The notes: generated from the sequence alone by a model not told the origin. A stretch of 64,000 nucleotides of DNA from Nocardia niigatensis NBRC 100131 (GCF_000308655.1 NZ_BAGC01000053.1:62001-126000), one strand, 5' to 3'; shown: positions 1 through 8,744, numbered from the stretch's first letter. A program made the numbers and translations.

Positions 1-2
1 TC

Positions 3-287
3 GTGTCCAGCGGCGGCAGCTTCACGGATCTGCTGCGGTGCGGTGAGGCGCTGTCCACCATCCTGCTCGAATGCACGGTCGCGGGCTACGCGACATGTCC
101 GATCACCCACGTCACCGAGGTACCGCAGAGCCGCGCCGTCATCCGGGAGCTCACCGGTCGCACCGAGCAGCCCCAGGTCCTGGTCAGGGTCGGCACGGTA
201 CCGGCCTCCGACCGGAAGCCGACGCAGACTCCGAGGCTGCCCCTCGAAAAGATTCTGGATATCAGCAAGGCCGTAACCACCCAGTGA
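3..287 (+). CDS. Acg-family nitroreductase, C-terminal fragment cut by window edge
   Basis: The frame is open at the left edge of the window, so only the C-terminal ~94 residues are present and the GTG at position 3 is probably internal. The fragment matches the end of the Acg-type NAD(P)H nitroreductase at 15161-16159. Both have a segment in which LLE is followed by GYAT/GLAT and a Cys, then PQVLVRVG / PQLIIRMG, then a tail containing PRLPLE. Proteins of this family are flavin-binding-fold proteins linked to the DosR dormancy regulon in mycobacteria. It lies 87 nt upstream of devR. The family call rests on similarity inside the window and the shared tail. Confidence 0.7.
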   Translation: MSSGGSFTDLLRCGEALSTILLECTVAGYATCPITHVTEVPQSRAVIRELTGRTEQPQVLVRVGTVPASDRKPTQTPRLPLEKILDISKAVTTQ

Positions 288-374
288 TCGAACGCCTTTC
301 GGCCGTCCCCGATAATGCGCGGTGCGAGCTATGTTTGACCACGTAGTCCCAGAAGACAGGACAGGACAGGCCAC

Positions 375-1022
375 ATGATCAAGGTATTTCTCGTTGACGA
401 TCACGAGATCGTCCGCCGAGGACTCGTCGACCTGCTCGAGAGCGACCCCGAACTCGACGTCATCGGTCAAGCGTCGGATTGCGCCCAGGCCCTGGCCCGA
501 ATTCCCGCGCTGAAACCCGACGTCGCGGTGCTCGACGTGCGGCTGCCGGACGGGAACGGTATCGAGCTCTGCCGCGACCTGCTCTCGCGCGTCGATCCAC
601 TGCGCTGCCTCATCCTCACCTCGTTCACCGACGAGCAGGCCATGATGGACGCCATCCTGGCCGGCGCCAGCGGCTATGTGGTCAAGGACATCAAGGGCAT
701 GGAACTGGCCAAGGCCATCAAGGAGGTCGGCGCGGGCCGCTCGCTGCTGGACAACCGCGCCGCCGCGGCACTGATGGATCGGCTGCGACGCAGCACCCAG
801 TCCGACGGGCCGCTGGCCGGACTCACCGATCAGGAGCGCAAGCTCCTCGACCTGCTCGGTGAAGGTCTGACCAACCGCCAGATCGCCGAACGCATGTTCC
901 TGGCGGAGAAAACCGTCAAGAACTACGTGTCCCGGCTGCTCGCCAAGCTCGGTATGGAACGCCGCACCCAGGCCGCGGTCTACGCGTCCAAGCTGCGTGG
1001 CGACCACCCGAACCCGGAGTAG
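375..1022 (+). CDS. devR: NarL/LuxR-family response regulator, DevR/DosR orthologue
   Basis: This is a 215-aa two-component response regulator. The receiver domain (about 1-120) has the acidic pair D8/D9, phosphoacceptor D54 in AVLDVRLPDG, and a conserved Lys in the VVKD segment. The C-terminal LuxR-type HTH (about 145-210) carries LTNRQIAERMFLAEKTVKNY and the following LAKLGMERRTQAA, a near match to what I recall of mycobacterial DevR. DevR activates hypoxia/NO/CO dormancy genes after phosphorylation by DevS. Its likely partner kinase is encoded at 12450-14162, not adjacent. A threefold ACAGG repeat at about 354-368 forms the purine-rich region before the ATG. I saw no convincing DevR box directly upstream, so autoregulation is not evident. 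Confidence 0.93.
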   Translation: MIKVFLVDDHEIVRRGLVDLLESDPELDVIGQASDCAQALARIPALKPDVAVLDVRLPDGNGIELCRDLLSRVDPLRCLILTSFTDEQAMMDAILAGASGYVVKDIKGMELAKAIKEVGAGRSLLDNRAAAALMDRLRRSTQSDGPLAGLTDQERKLLDLLGEGLTNRQIAERMFLAEKTVKNYVSRLLAKLGMERRTQAAVYASKLRGDHPNPE

Positions 1023-1040
1023 CCGAAGTCCTCGGCGACA

Positions 1041-1054
1041 AGGTCTTTGGTCCC
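1041..1054 (+). promoter_or_regulatory. Candidate DevR/DosR box upstream of the MgtA-type ATPase
   Basis: AGGTCTTTGGTCCC fits GGGAC-N4-GTCCC with a perfect right half and 3/5 in the left half. It lies 58 nt upstream of the ATG at 1113, the spacing seen for the other candidate boxes here. Its position would fall inside the gene if the upstream TTG at 1047 were the start, which favours the ATG. Confidence 0.45.
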
Positions 1055-1112
1055 CTCGCCGCGTGCGAGCAGGCCCTACCCGTCCGGCTCGGTCAACGGA
1101 AACCTCGATCAT

Positions 1113-3812
1113 ATGCACGTTCACGCGCACGCCACCGTCACGAATCCCGATCGGCCCCAGACGATTCGCGCCATCCCGGCCGCGAGCGCCGCCGCACTGC
1201 CCGCCGACGCGATACTGACCGCGCTCGCCACCGGCGAGAGCGGGCTGAGCGAATCCGAATATGCCGGGCGGGCACGCCTTTTCGGACCGAACGCCATCCA
1301 GGCGCATCGTGCGCGCCTGGGGCCGGTCATCGCCCGGCAATTGCGCTCACCACTGCTGTTGCTGCTCGCTGTGACCGCTGTGGTGTCGTTCTTCCTCGGT
1401 GAACGCAGCGACGCGGTGGTCATCGGGGTGATCGTGGCGATGTCCGTGGGTCTGGGCACCGTCAACGAATTCCGCGCCGAGCAGGCCGCAGCCGCCCTGC
1501 ACGACCGAATCCGGCATCGCGTGGTGGTGACGCGGGCCGGGCAGGCCCGATCGGTCGACCTCGCGGAATTGGTACCGGGCGATATCGTCGAGTTGCGGCC
1601 CGGTGAGCTGATACCCGCTGATCTGCGGCTGTTGTCCGGCACCGGACTGCAGTGCGACGAATCGGTCCTGACGGGCGAGTCGGAATCGGTGGTCAAATCG
1701 ATCGACCCGGTGGCGCAGGACAGCCCGGTGTCCGAGCTGACCTGCTGCGCGCTCATGGGCACCGTGGTGGCGGCCGGGACCGGCCGCGGCGTCGTGACAG
1801 CGACGGGCAGCGACACCGAATTCGGCCGGATCGCCGTCGGTCTGGCGCGCCGCGAACCCGAGACCGAGTTCCAGGCCGGGCTGCGCCGGTTCTCGATGCT
1901 GCTGGTGCGCGTCGCCGCGGTCCTGACGATCGGCATCTTCGCGGTGAACCTGGTGCTGCACCGGCCGCTGCTGGACGCGCTGATGTTCTCGCTGGCCATC
2001 GCGGTCGGCATTTCCCCGCAACTGTTGCCGGCCGTGGTGTCGACGAGTCTGGCGGCCGGATCGCGAACCCTGGCGCAGCGCAAGGTGCTGGTGAAGCGAC
2101 TGGTCTGCATCGAAGACCTCGGCGACATCGAGGTGTTGTTCACCGACAAGACCGGCACGCTGACCGAGGGACGGATCGAATTCATGCGGACGGTCGCCGC
2201 CGGACCGCAGTCCGAGGGCGAAGTCACCACGCTGGGCATGGCGTGCACCGACGGCGTGATCCAGAATGGCCGCCTGGCCGGCGGTGACGCGCTCGATACG
2301 GCGCTGTGGGCAGCGCCGCTCGCGCCGCGGGAGGACGCCGGGCGATATACCCGCCTCGCCACACTGCCTTTCGATCACCGTCGGCGCATGGTGTCGGTGC
2401 TGGTCGACGCGCCCGGCACCGGGAGAACGATCATCACGAAGGGGGCGCCCGAGGCCGTCCTCGCCTGCTGCGAGAACGTGCCGGATACAGCCGCGTCGGC
2501 GCTCAGCGCCGAGTTCGCGGCCGGGCATCGCGTGGTGGCCGTCGCGACCCGTCCGGCGCCCGGGCGGACGACGTTGACCGGCTCCGACGAGACCGGGCTC
2601 CGACTGGCCGGGTTCCTGGTCTTCCTGGACCCGCCGAAAACCTCTGCGCGAGAAGCGATCAGCCGTCTCGCCGGGCTCGGCATCGCGGTCAAGGTCATCA
2701 CCGGCGATCATCCGACCGTGGCCGCGCGCGTCTGCGAACAGCTGGGCCTACCGGCGGGAGATACTCTCTCGGGCGCCGATCTCGACCGGCTCAGCGACGC
2801 CGAGCTCACCGGGAAGCTCTCCACCACAACCGTTTTCGCCCGCATCGATCCCGAACAGAAGGCGCGCATCGTGCGTGCGCAGCGCTCCCTCGGAGTCGAC
2901 GTCGCCTTCCTCGGTGACGGCGTCAACGACGCGCTCGCCCTGCATGCCGCCGATGTCGGCATCTCCGTGGACGCCGCCACCGACGTCGCCAAGGACGCCG
3001 CCGACGTCGTGCTGCTCGAAAAGGACCTGCAGGTGCTGGCGGACGGCGTCACCCAGGGCCGCCGCGTATTCGCCAACACGATGAAGTACGTCCTGATGGG
3101 CACGTCGAGCAATTTCGGCAATATGTTCAGCGCCGCCGGCGCCTCGGCGTTCCTGCCGTTCCTGCCCATGCTGCCCTCGCAGATCCTGCTCAACAATCTG
3201 CTCTACGACTCCAGCCAGCTCGCGATCCCCACCGACACTGTCGACGAGGAGCAGCTGGCCCGGCCCTCGCGCTGGGACATCGGGCTGATCCAGCGGTTCA
3301 TGCTGGTGTTCGGCCCGATCAGCTCGGTGTTCGATTTCGCGACCTTCGGCATCATGCTGTGGGTCTTCCACGCCGGCGAAGCCCTCTTCCACACCGCGTG
3401 GTTCGTCGAATCGCTGGCCACCCAGACGCTGGTGCTGTTCGTGATCCGCACTCGCAGAACCCCCTTCTTCCGCAGCCACCCGAGCGTCGCCCTGGTCACC
3501 GCCGCATTGGCCGCGGTCGGGATCGGCGCACTGCTGCCCGTGACGCCGCTGGCCGCCACGCTCGGCTTCCAGCCACTACCCGGCGCCTTCTTCGTCGCGC
3601 TGCTCGCCATGATCGTCGTGTACCTGGTACTGGCGGAAACCGCGAAGCGCTGGTTCTTCCGGACAGCCCCGGCGGTCCCCGCCGCCCGCGACCGCCGGCC
3701 CGATCATCGAGTGCGCCGTCGCGCCGCGCGTTTCGCCACCGGACCGCATCCGGCACAGGGGACTACCGCACAGGGGACTTCCGCACGACCGGCGGAGGCA
3801 CTCGTCCGTTAG
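1113..3812 (+). CDS. MgtA-type magnesium-translocating P-type ATPase
   Basis: This 899-aa integral-membrane P-type ATPase belongs to the P3B (MgtA/MgtB) group, which imports Mg2+. Seen in order are an N-terminal cation-ATPase domain, the actuator motif LTGES, the phosphorylation motif DKTGT at D345, and the hinge GDGVNDALAL. A six-helix C-terminal cation-ATPase region follows, with NNLLYDSSQLAIPTD, a signature of MgtA proteins. The N-terminus is short and His-containing (MHVHAHA). I chose the ATG at 1113 over a TTG at 1047 because the candidate DevR box at 1041-1054 lies between them. It is convergent with the next gene, with only 2 nt between the stops. The hypoxia regulon of M. tuberculosis also contains a P-type ATPase (CtpF), but of a different subclass, so an orthologue should not be assumed. 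Confidence 0.88.
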   Translation: MHVHAHATVTNPDRPQTIRAIPAASAAALPADAILTALATGESGLSESEYAGRARLFGPNAIQAHRARLGPVIARQLRSPLLLLLAVTAVVSFFLGERSDAVVIGVIVAMSVGLGTVNEFRAEQAAAALHDRIRHRVVVTRAGQARSVDLAELVPGDIVELRPGELIPADLRLLSGTGLQCDESVLTGESESVVKSIDPVAQDSPVSELTCCALMGTVVAAGTGRGVVTATGSDTEFGRIAVGLARREPETEFQAGLRRFSMLLVRVAAVLTIGIFAVNLVLHRPLLDALMFSLAIAVGISPQLLPAVVSTSLAAGSRTLAQRKVLVKRLVCIEDLGDIEVLFTDKTGTLTEGRIEFMRTVAAGPQSEGEVTTLGMACTDGVIQNGRLAGGDALDTALWAAPLAPREDAGRYTRLATLPFDHRRRMVSVLVDAPGTGRTIITKGAPEAVLACCENVPDTAASALSAEFAAGHRVVAVATRPAPGRTTLTGSDETGLRLAGFLVFLDPPKTSAREAISRLAGLGIAVKVITGDHPTVAARVCEQLGLPAGDTLSGADLDRLSDAELTGKLSTTTVFARIDPEQKARIVRAQRSLGVDVAFLGDGVNDALALHAADVGISVDAATDVAKDAADVVLLEKDLQVLADGVTQGRRVFANTMKYVLMGTSSNFGNMFSAAGASAFLPFLPMLPSQILLNNLLYDSSQLAIPTDTVDEEQLARPSRWDIGLIQRFMLVFGPISSVFDFATFGIMLWVFHAGEALFHTAWFVESLATQTLVLFVIRTRRTPFFRSHPSVALVTAALAAVGIGALLPVTPLAATLGFQPLPGAFFVALLAMIVVYLVLAETAKRWFFRTAPAVPAARDRRPDHRVRRRAARFATGPHPAQGTTAQGTSARPAEALVR

Positions 3813-3814
3813 AG

Positions 3815-4252
3815 TCAACCGGCCTGCTTCTCCACCAGGCGCAGGCCGGTCACCAGGGTCGGCTCGATGGCGACGACGGTGTCCATCGCGCCGTCGACCC
3901 ACGGCCGCAGCAGGCCCTCGTAGCGGGCGACCCGTTCCGGATCCGTCACGGTGCGGGCGATCCCCGTCACCACCACCGACCATCCCAACCCCGCGACGGG
4001 GTCGATGTCGTCGGCCTCGTACGCCACCACCACATTCGAATCCGCGCGCACCGTCGAGGTAAGCCTGGACGTGAGCCGGGTCCGCACAACGATGATCTCG
4101 CCGTCGTCGACCAGATGGTTCACCGGCCGTACCGCAGGCAGCGCCTCGCGAGTGAAGATGACCCTCCCGAACGGAACACTGGCCAGCAGCCGCAGCGCTT
4201 CCGTGCGCCCCAGACTCACGGTGGCGCGCGGAGCGAACTCATACCCACGCAT
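3815..4252 (-). CDS. Pyridoxamine 5'-phosphate oxidase-fold flavoprotein
   Basis: A small PPOX-fold (split beta-barrel) protein of about 145 aa. The pattern FGRVIFTREALPAVRPVNHL, then IIVVRT, then VVVAYEADDID, then GWSVVVTGIA is typical of actinobacterial FMN/F420-binding PPOX proteins, several of which are hypoxia-regulated. The start is uncertain. Candidates are ATG at 4309, 4291 or 4252 and a GTG at 4276. I chose 4252 because the conserved region begins there and because a DevR-like box at 4337-4350 then has normal promoter spacing. Substrate and cofactor cannot be assigned from the sequence. Confidence 0.82.
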   Translation of the reverse strand: MRGYEFAPRATVSLGRTEALRLLASVPFGRVIFTREALPAVRPVNHLVDDGEIIVVRTRLTSRLTSTVRADSNVVVAYEADDIDPVAGLGWSVVVTGIARTVTDPERVARYEGLLRPWVDGAMDTVVAIEPTLVTGLRLVEKQAG

Positions 4253-4336
4253 GAACTCGACACAATCCTTTCTCACCTGGTCCCCTTGCATCGCAGACCC
4301 CGAATCCATGTCAGCATTCGCCCTGCGCCCCTCACA

Positions 4337-4350
4337 GGGCCGAAGGTCCT
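4337..4350 (-). promoter_or_regulatory. Candidate DevR box between the PPOX gene and the P1B-5 ATPase gene
   Basis: GGGCCGAAGGTCCT on the plus strand has one mismatch in each half of GGGAC-N4-GTCCC. It lies 85 nt upstream of the chosen PPOX start on the minus strand. Confidence 0.4.
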
Positions 4351-4436
4351 GTCTCGGACATCCTTCGGACACGGGCCGGCGCACCTCGCACGCACCCCGT
4401 GGCGGCTACGGTGGGGACGAAGGGCTGTGGTGATCG

Positions 4437-4450
4437 GGGACTGCGACCCT
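4437..4450 (+). promoter_or_regulatory. Weak candidate DevR half-site upstream of the P1B-5 ATPase
   Basis: GGGACTGCGACCCT has a perfect left half (GGGAC) but a poor right half. It is about 65 nt upstream of the ATG at 4515, the spacing shared by other candidates. Confidence 0.25.
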
Positions 4451-4514
4451 GTCGCTCCGCTCGACGAACACGATGAACTGGTCGAGGAAAACACCCGGCG
4501 AAAGGACGAGAGCC

Positions 4515-6845
4515 ATGGTGGTCGATTCGCGTGTCCATGGTCTGTGGGATCGGGCCGGCAGTGTCTTCGGTGCCGTGCTGCTGGCGGGGACGATCGCGCC
4601 ATTGGTCGCCGGGGGCATCGCCTGGATCGCCGGGGCGACAGTGGTGGCCGACTGGTGCTGGGCCGCGGGCACGGTGGTGGCCATGGTGCCGGCGGTGTGG
4701 TGGGTGGTCGCGGCGCTGCGGCGCGGGCGCGCCGGAGTGGATCTCATCGCGGTACTGTCGCTGGCCGGCACGCTCTGGGTGCACGAGTACCTCGCGGGCG
4801 CGCTCATCGCGGTCATGCTCAGTACCGGGCATGCCCTCGATGCCGCTGCCGAGCGGCGCGCGGCCCGGGATCTGCGGGCTCTGCTGGAGCGGGCGCCGCG
4901 GACGGCGCGGCGGCGGCGCGAGGATGTGGTGCGGATCGTCGATCTGGAGGAGATCGTCCCGGGCGACATCCTGGTGATCGCCGCCGGCGAGGTGGTTCCC
5001 ACCGACGGCAGGATCATGGATACCGTTGCGGCGCTCGATGAATCGGCGCTGACGGGTGAGCCGCTCCAGGTCGAGCGCGCGCCCGGTGAGCCGGTGCGCA
5101 GCGGCGTGCTCAACGCGGGTGGCGTGTTCGAGATGCGGGCCACCGCCACGGCCGACGACAGCACATACGCCGGAATCGTTCGGCTGGCGCAGGAAGCCGG
5201 GGCCGCCACCGCACCGACGGTCCGATTGGCGGACCGTTATGCCGTCTGGTTTCTGCCGCTGACGTTGATCGTCGCCGGCGCCGCATATTGGTTCAGCGGG
5301 TCCCTGGTGCGCGCGGTGGCGGTGCTGGTCGTCGCGACGCCGTGCCCGTTGTTGCTCGCCGCGCCCGTCGCCATCGTGTCGGGGCTGTCCCGCGCGTCGC
5401 GGATCGGTGTGGTGGTGCGGGACGGCGGGGCGCTGGAAAACCTGGGTCGCGCAACCACTCTGGTCATGGACAAGACCGGCACCGTGACAGCCGGGCAGCC
5501 CGTCGTCACCGAGGTCACCGGAGCTCCGGGCACGGATGTAGCGTGGCTGCTGCAGCAGGCCGCGTCGGTGGATCAGTTCTCGCCGCACGTGCTGGCCGAG
5601 GCCATCGTGACCGAGGCGCTGGCCCGCAAGCTCCAACTCGCCGTTGCCACGGCGGTTTCCGAGCAGGCCGGTCGTGGCGTGACCGGAACGATCGACGGTC
5701 ATCGTGTCCAGGTGGGTAAGTTGCCGGAGGCCGCGATCGCCCCGGAATGGGCACGGCCGGTAATGAATCGGGCACGCCTGGACTCCGCCGCCGTCGCGTG
5801 GATCACCGTCGACGACGAGCCCCTCGGTGTCGTGCTGCTGCGAGATCCCTTGCGGCGGCACGCACCCCGCACCCTGCGCCGGCTGCGCGACGCCGGACTG
5901 AACCGCCTGGTCATGCTCACCGGTGATCGCCCCGAACCCGCCCGCGAGGTCGCGACGGTGCTGGGCCTCGACGAGGTCTACGCGGGCCAGAGCCCCGCCG
6001 ACAAGGTCGAGGCGGTCCGCCGGGAGAGCGACCAGCACGTGACCGTCATGGTCGGTGACGGCATCAACGACGCCCCGGCCCTCGCCGCCGCCACGGTGGG
6101 AGTGGCCATGGGGGCACGCGGATCGACCGCCTCGTCCGAGGCCGCCGATATCGTGCTCACCACCGATCGGCTGGACCGGCTCGCGGACGCCATGGACATC
6201 GCCCGCTGGTCACGGCGCATCGCGGTGCAGAGCGCGACCGTGGGTATGACGCTGTCGCTGGCGGCCATGGTCATCGCGGCCGTCGGATGGCTACCGCCTG
6301 CGGCGGGCGCGCTCCTGCAGGAGGCCATCGACGTCGCCGTGATCCTCAATGCGCTGCGCGCTCTGCGCGGCAATCCGGCTGTCCGGCTCGATCTGCCGGC
6401 GGACACCGAAGAGCTGCTGCACCGCTTCGCCGCCGAACACGATGTCCTGCAGGACGCCCTCACGAAACTGCGTACGGTCGCCGATCGGATCGCCGACCAC
6501 CCCGATGACGATGCCCTCACGGCGCTCGACAGCGTGCACCGTCTCCTGGTCGAGGACCTACTGCCCCACGAGCTGGCCGAGGAGACCCAGCTGTATCCCG
6601 CACTCGCCGGACCACTCGGCGGCGCCGACGCGACGGCCACCATGAGCCGCGCCCACGCCGAGATCCAGCGGCTCGCCACGCGGATCGGCACCCATCTCGA
6701 ATTGGCCCACGCCCGTGGCCATTTCGACCCGGATCAAATCGACGACCTGCAGGCCTGCCTCTACGGCCTGTACGCCGTCCTGCGCCTGCACTTCGTCCAG
6801 GAGGAGGAGAACTACTTCGCCCTCGCCGCCGACGAACGGCGGTGA
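4515..6845 (+). CDS. P1B-5-type heavy-metal ATPase with C-terminal hemerythrin domain
   Basis: This 776-aa membrane transporter combines a P1B metal ATPase (about 1-615) with a C-terminal hemerythrin-like domain (about 630-770). The membrane metal-site motif is T275-P276-C277 instead of the usual CPC or SPC. TPC plus a soluble hemerythrin tail is the hallmark of subclass P1B-5, whose studied member (rhizobial Nia) exports Ni2+/Fe2+. The actuator motif is LTGEP, the phosphorylated Asp is D319 (DKTGT), and the hinge is GDGINDAPALAAA. Candidate diiron ligands in the tail are H642, H685 (HELAEE), H714 and H759 (HFVQEEE). There is no N-terminal HMA domain. The start is set by AAAGGA upstream of the ATG. 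A nickel/iron role is inferred and fits a regulon that also holds a [NiFe]-hydrogenase operon. Confidence 0.88.
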   Translation: MVVDSRVHGLWDRAGSVFGAVLLAGTIAPLVAGGIAWIAGATVVADWCWAAGTVVAMVPAVWWVVAALRRGRAGVDLIAVLSLAGTLWVHEYLAGALIAVMLSTGHALDAAAERRAARDLRALLERAPRTARRRREDVVRIVDLEEIVPGDILVIAAGEVVPTDGRIMDTVAALDESALTGEPLQVERAPGEPVRSGVLNAGGVFEMRATATADDSTYAGIVRLAQEAGAATAPTVRLADRYAVWFLPLTLIVAGAAYWFSGSLVRAVAVLVVATPCPLLLAAPVAIVSGLSRASRIGVVVRDGGALENLGRATTLVMDKTGTVTAGQPVVTEVTGAPGTDVAWLLQQAASVDQFSPHVLAEAIVTEALARKLQLAVATAVSEQAGRGVTGTIDGHRVQVGKLPEAAIAPEWARPVMNRARLDSAAVAWITVDDEPLGVVLLRDPLRRHAPRTLRRLRDAGLNRLVMLTGDRPEPAREVATVLGLDEVYAGQSPADKVEAVRRESDQHVTVMVGDGINDAPALAAATVGVAMGARGSTASSEAADIVLTTDRLDRLADAMDIARWSRRIAVQSATVGMTLSLAAMVIAAVGWLPPAAGALLQEAIDVAVILNALRALRGNPAVRLDLPADTEELLHRFAAEHDVLQDALTKLRTVADRIADHPDDDALTALDSVHRLLVEDLLPHELAEETQLYPALAGPLGGADATATMSRAHAEIQRLATRIGTHLELAHARGHFDPDQIDDLQACLYGLYAVLRLHFVQEEENYFALAADERR

Positions 6846-6847
6846 TC

Positions 6848-7579
6848 ATGGCCCGATCCGCCGCCGGCCGGCCGCCGGACCCGGGGTTCACTCCGGGCGG
6901 TATCGCCGTACTCGTGACAGCGGCGGGTGCGGCGGCCGTGTGCGCGCTGGCGGTCCTGTTCGCGAAGATCCTCGACAACGTCCTCGACGGCGACGGATTC
7001 ACGGCCTGGGATCAGCCGATATCGACATGGCTTGCGGCACATCGCGAACCGGCGCTCACCGCGATCATGCGAGGGCTGACCGACGTGGGAAATCCGCCCG
7101 TGCTGGCCATGACGATCGCCGCCACCGCGGCCGTGACGGCCATCCGGGTTCGCACGCTCGCCCCGGTCGTCCTCGGCAGCGTCGCGTTCGCCGGGTTCAT
7201 CCTGATGGTGGTGACAGTGAAGCTGGCGGTGGGAAGGCCCCGGCCGCCGGATGCGGAGCGAGCGATCGCCGTTGACGGGTCTTCGTTCCCGTCGGGCCAT
7301 GCCGCGGGCATCGCCGTGGTCGCTCTGGTATCGGCGTGGATGCTCACCCGCGGGTATCGATGGTCCCGCCGGACCTGTCTGGCAGTCTGGGCGGCGGCGG
7401 TCGTTCTCATTGCCGCCGTAGGCTTTTCCCGCGTCTATCTCGGTGTCCACTATCCCAGCGACATCATCGCCGGTTGGGCATTGGGCGCGTCCTGGGCCGG
7501 ATTCGTCATGGTCGCGGGCACCGCCGCCGCGCCGTTGCTGCGGGGCCACTCGCTGGGGCGGCGCCATTGTCGCCCTTGA
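6848..7579 (+). CDS. PAP2-superfamily membrane phosphatase
   Basis: A 243-aa multipass protein with the three PAP2 phosphatase motifs: KLAVGRPRP, PSGH, and SRVYLGVHYPSD with the catalytic His. About five or six hydrophobic segments surround them. Such enzymes dephosphorylate lipid phosphates (undecaprenyl, phosphatidate or phosphatidylglycerol phosphates) at the membrane surface. The substrate is unknown here. It begins 2 nt after the P1B-5 ATPase stop; an in-frame GTG at 6842 would overlap that stop by 4 nt. Either way it is probably translationally coupled to the transporter. Confidence 0.85.
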   Translation: MARSAAGRPPDPGFTPGGIAVLVTAAGAAAVCALAVLFAKILDNVLDGDGFTAWDQPISTWLAAHREPALTAIMRGLTDVGNPPVLAMTIAATAAVTAIRVRTLAPVVLGSVAFAGFILMVVTVKLAVGRPRPPDAERAIAVDGSSFPSGHAAGIAVVALVSAWMLTRGYRWSRRTCLAVWAAAVVLIAAVGFSRVYLGVHYPSDIIAGWALGASWAGFVMVAGTAAAPLLRGHSLGRRHCRP

Positions 7580-7645
7580 ACTTCGAGCCTTCGGACTTCG
7601 AGCCGATAGCTAGATTCTGCGCGCGGTGAGCCGCGTCACACAGCG

Positions 7646-7664
7646 GCGAAGGTCCGGCCTTCGC
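7646..7664 (+). terminator. Hairpin after the ATPase-PAP2 operon
   Basis: A GCGAAGG / CCTTCGC stem of 7 bp with a 5-nt loop, without a clear U-tract, lies between the PAP2 gene and the next promoter. It is a weak terminator candidate. Just upstream, the 10-mer ACTTCGAGCC is directly repeated at 7580 and 7595. Confidence 0.3.
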
Positions 7665-7710
7665 GATGCTCTTGGCCCCGTTCCGGGCACCGCGATGGTC
7701 GGACGATCCC

Positions 7711-7724
7711 GGGACCTTGGTCCT
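7711..7724 (+). promoter_or_regulatory. Strong candidate DevR/DosR box upstream of the GyrI-DUF302 gene
   Basis: GGGACCTTGGTCCT matches GGGAC-N4-GTCCC at 9 of 10 defined positions and contains the near-perfect palindrome GGACC-TT-GGTCC. It lies 119 nt upstream of the ATG at 7844. Confidence 0.6.
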
Positions 7725-7843
7725 CCCCCCGATCACCCCGCACGGTCGTGCATTTGTTCCCCCGCCACCGTGACCTTGTCCTCTGTGCCGTCCGCGCGGC
7801 CGGACGCACGCTGGACACACGAACCAACCCAAGGAGGCACGTC

Positions 7844-8722
7844 ATGGAGTACCGGGTGAACGTGTGCGAGACCCCGCCGCAGGCGGTACTGCGCATACCG
7901 TTGGAGATCCGCCCGGACCTACTGAGCGACGGCATCGTCGGCGGTATGAACCGGCTGGCAGAGGTCGCCGACAGGGCCGGGCTCGTCGCGAACGGCGCGC
8001 CGACGATCACTTTTCACCGCGAGCTGCCCGCCGAGGAGGCCATCGTCGTAGATTTCGGGCTTCCGATCGAGGCGGCGCCGGCCCTCGGCCCGAGTTCCGG
8101 GGCGGAGCTGGCCATCCAGCCGCCCGTACTGGTGGCCCGTACCTGCCATCGCGGCAGCTACCACGATATCGACGCGGGCTACCGCGCGTTGCGAGAGTGG
8201 TTGCAGGGCAATGGCTATCGGCCGGTCGGGCCGCCGACGGAAGCGTATCTCATCGGCCCCGACGAGGTCAGCGATCCGCGCATGCTGATCACGGAGATCC
8301 GGATTCCGGTGGCCCCCGCCCCGGCCATCGCCGCGCACCTCGACACGGCGTTTCCGGATGCCGTCGACCGCACCCGGACAGCGTTGCAGGAGCACGGATT
8401 CGCCGTGGTGACCGAGTTCGATGTCCAGGCCGCCCTCCGGGAGCGGACCGGCGAGCACATCGAGGAGTATCTGATCCTCGGCGCCTGCAACCCTCAGCTG
8501 GCCGGTCGCGCGCTCGCCGTCGACCGGGAGGCGGGCCTGCTGTTGCCGTGCAACGTCGTCGTCCGGGCCGACCGGACCGGCGTGCTGGTGGAGGCCGCCG
8601 ATCCCACCCTGTTCGTCGAGGTCCTGGCCCGGCCCGAACTCGCCGGCCCGGCCGAGGAGGCTCGCCGATTGCTCGCCGCCGCAATGGCGGAACTATCCCG
8701 CACCGCCGCGGCGGCCGGCTGA
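7844..8722 (+). CDS. GyrI-like effector-binding domain fused to DUF302
   Basis: A 292-aa cytosolic two-domain protein. The N-terminal half (about 1-150) resembles the GyrI-like/SOUL small-molecule-binding domain found in AraC regulators, without a DNA-binding domain. The C-terminal half (about 165-285) is DUF302. It has the core EYLILGACNPQLAGRAL followed by GLLLPCNVVV and VLVEAADP. The separate DUF302 protein at 62135-62530 is a close paralogue of this half. An AAGGAGG ribosome-binding site fixes the ATG at 7844, well inside the longer open frame. A strong DevR-like box precedes it. The biochemical function is unknown; a sensor or buffering role for a hydrophobic ligand is speculation. Confidence 0.82.
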   Translation: MEYRVNVCETPPQAVLRIPLEIRPDLLSDGIVGGMNRLAEVADRAGLVANGAPTITFHRELPAEEAIVVDFGLPIEAAPALGPSSGAELAIQPPVLVARTCHRGSYHDIDAGYRALREWLQGNGYRPVGPPTEAYLIGPDEVSDPRMLITEIRIPVAPAPAIAAHLDTAFPDAVDRTRTALQEHGFAVVTEFDVQAALRERTGEHIEEYLILGACNPQLAGRALAVDREAGLLLPCNVVVRADRTGVLVEAADPTLFVEVLARPELAGPAEEARRLLAAAMAELSRTAAAAG

Positions 8723-8730
8723 GGCGACCG

Positions 8731-8744
8731 AGGACCATGGTCCC
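8731..8744 (+). promoter_or_regulatory. Strong candidate DevR/DosR box upstream of the flavodoxin gene
   Basis: AGGACCATGGTCCC matches GGGAC-N4-GTCCC at 9 of 10 positions and contains the perfect palindrome GGACCATGGTCC. It ends 58 nt before the ATG at 8803 and would drive the whole flavodoxin / DUF2267 / 58-aa / PEP synthase run. Confidence 0.6.

Noticed and set aside
335..352. DevR box upstream of devR (GACCACGTAGTCCC)
   Set aside because: Only the right half-site (GTCCC) is present; the left half does not match, so autoregulation is not claimed.
1047..1112. TTG start of the MgtA-type ATPase at 1047
   Set aside because: The extra 22 residues are not family-like and the candidate DevR box falls inside them. 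The ATG at 1113 is preferred.
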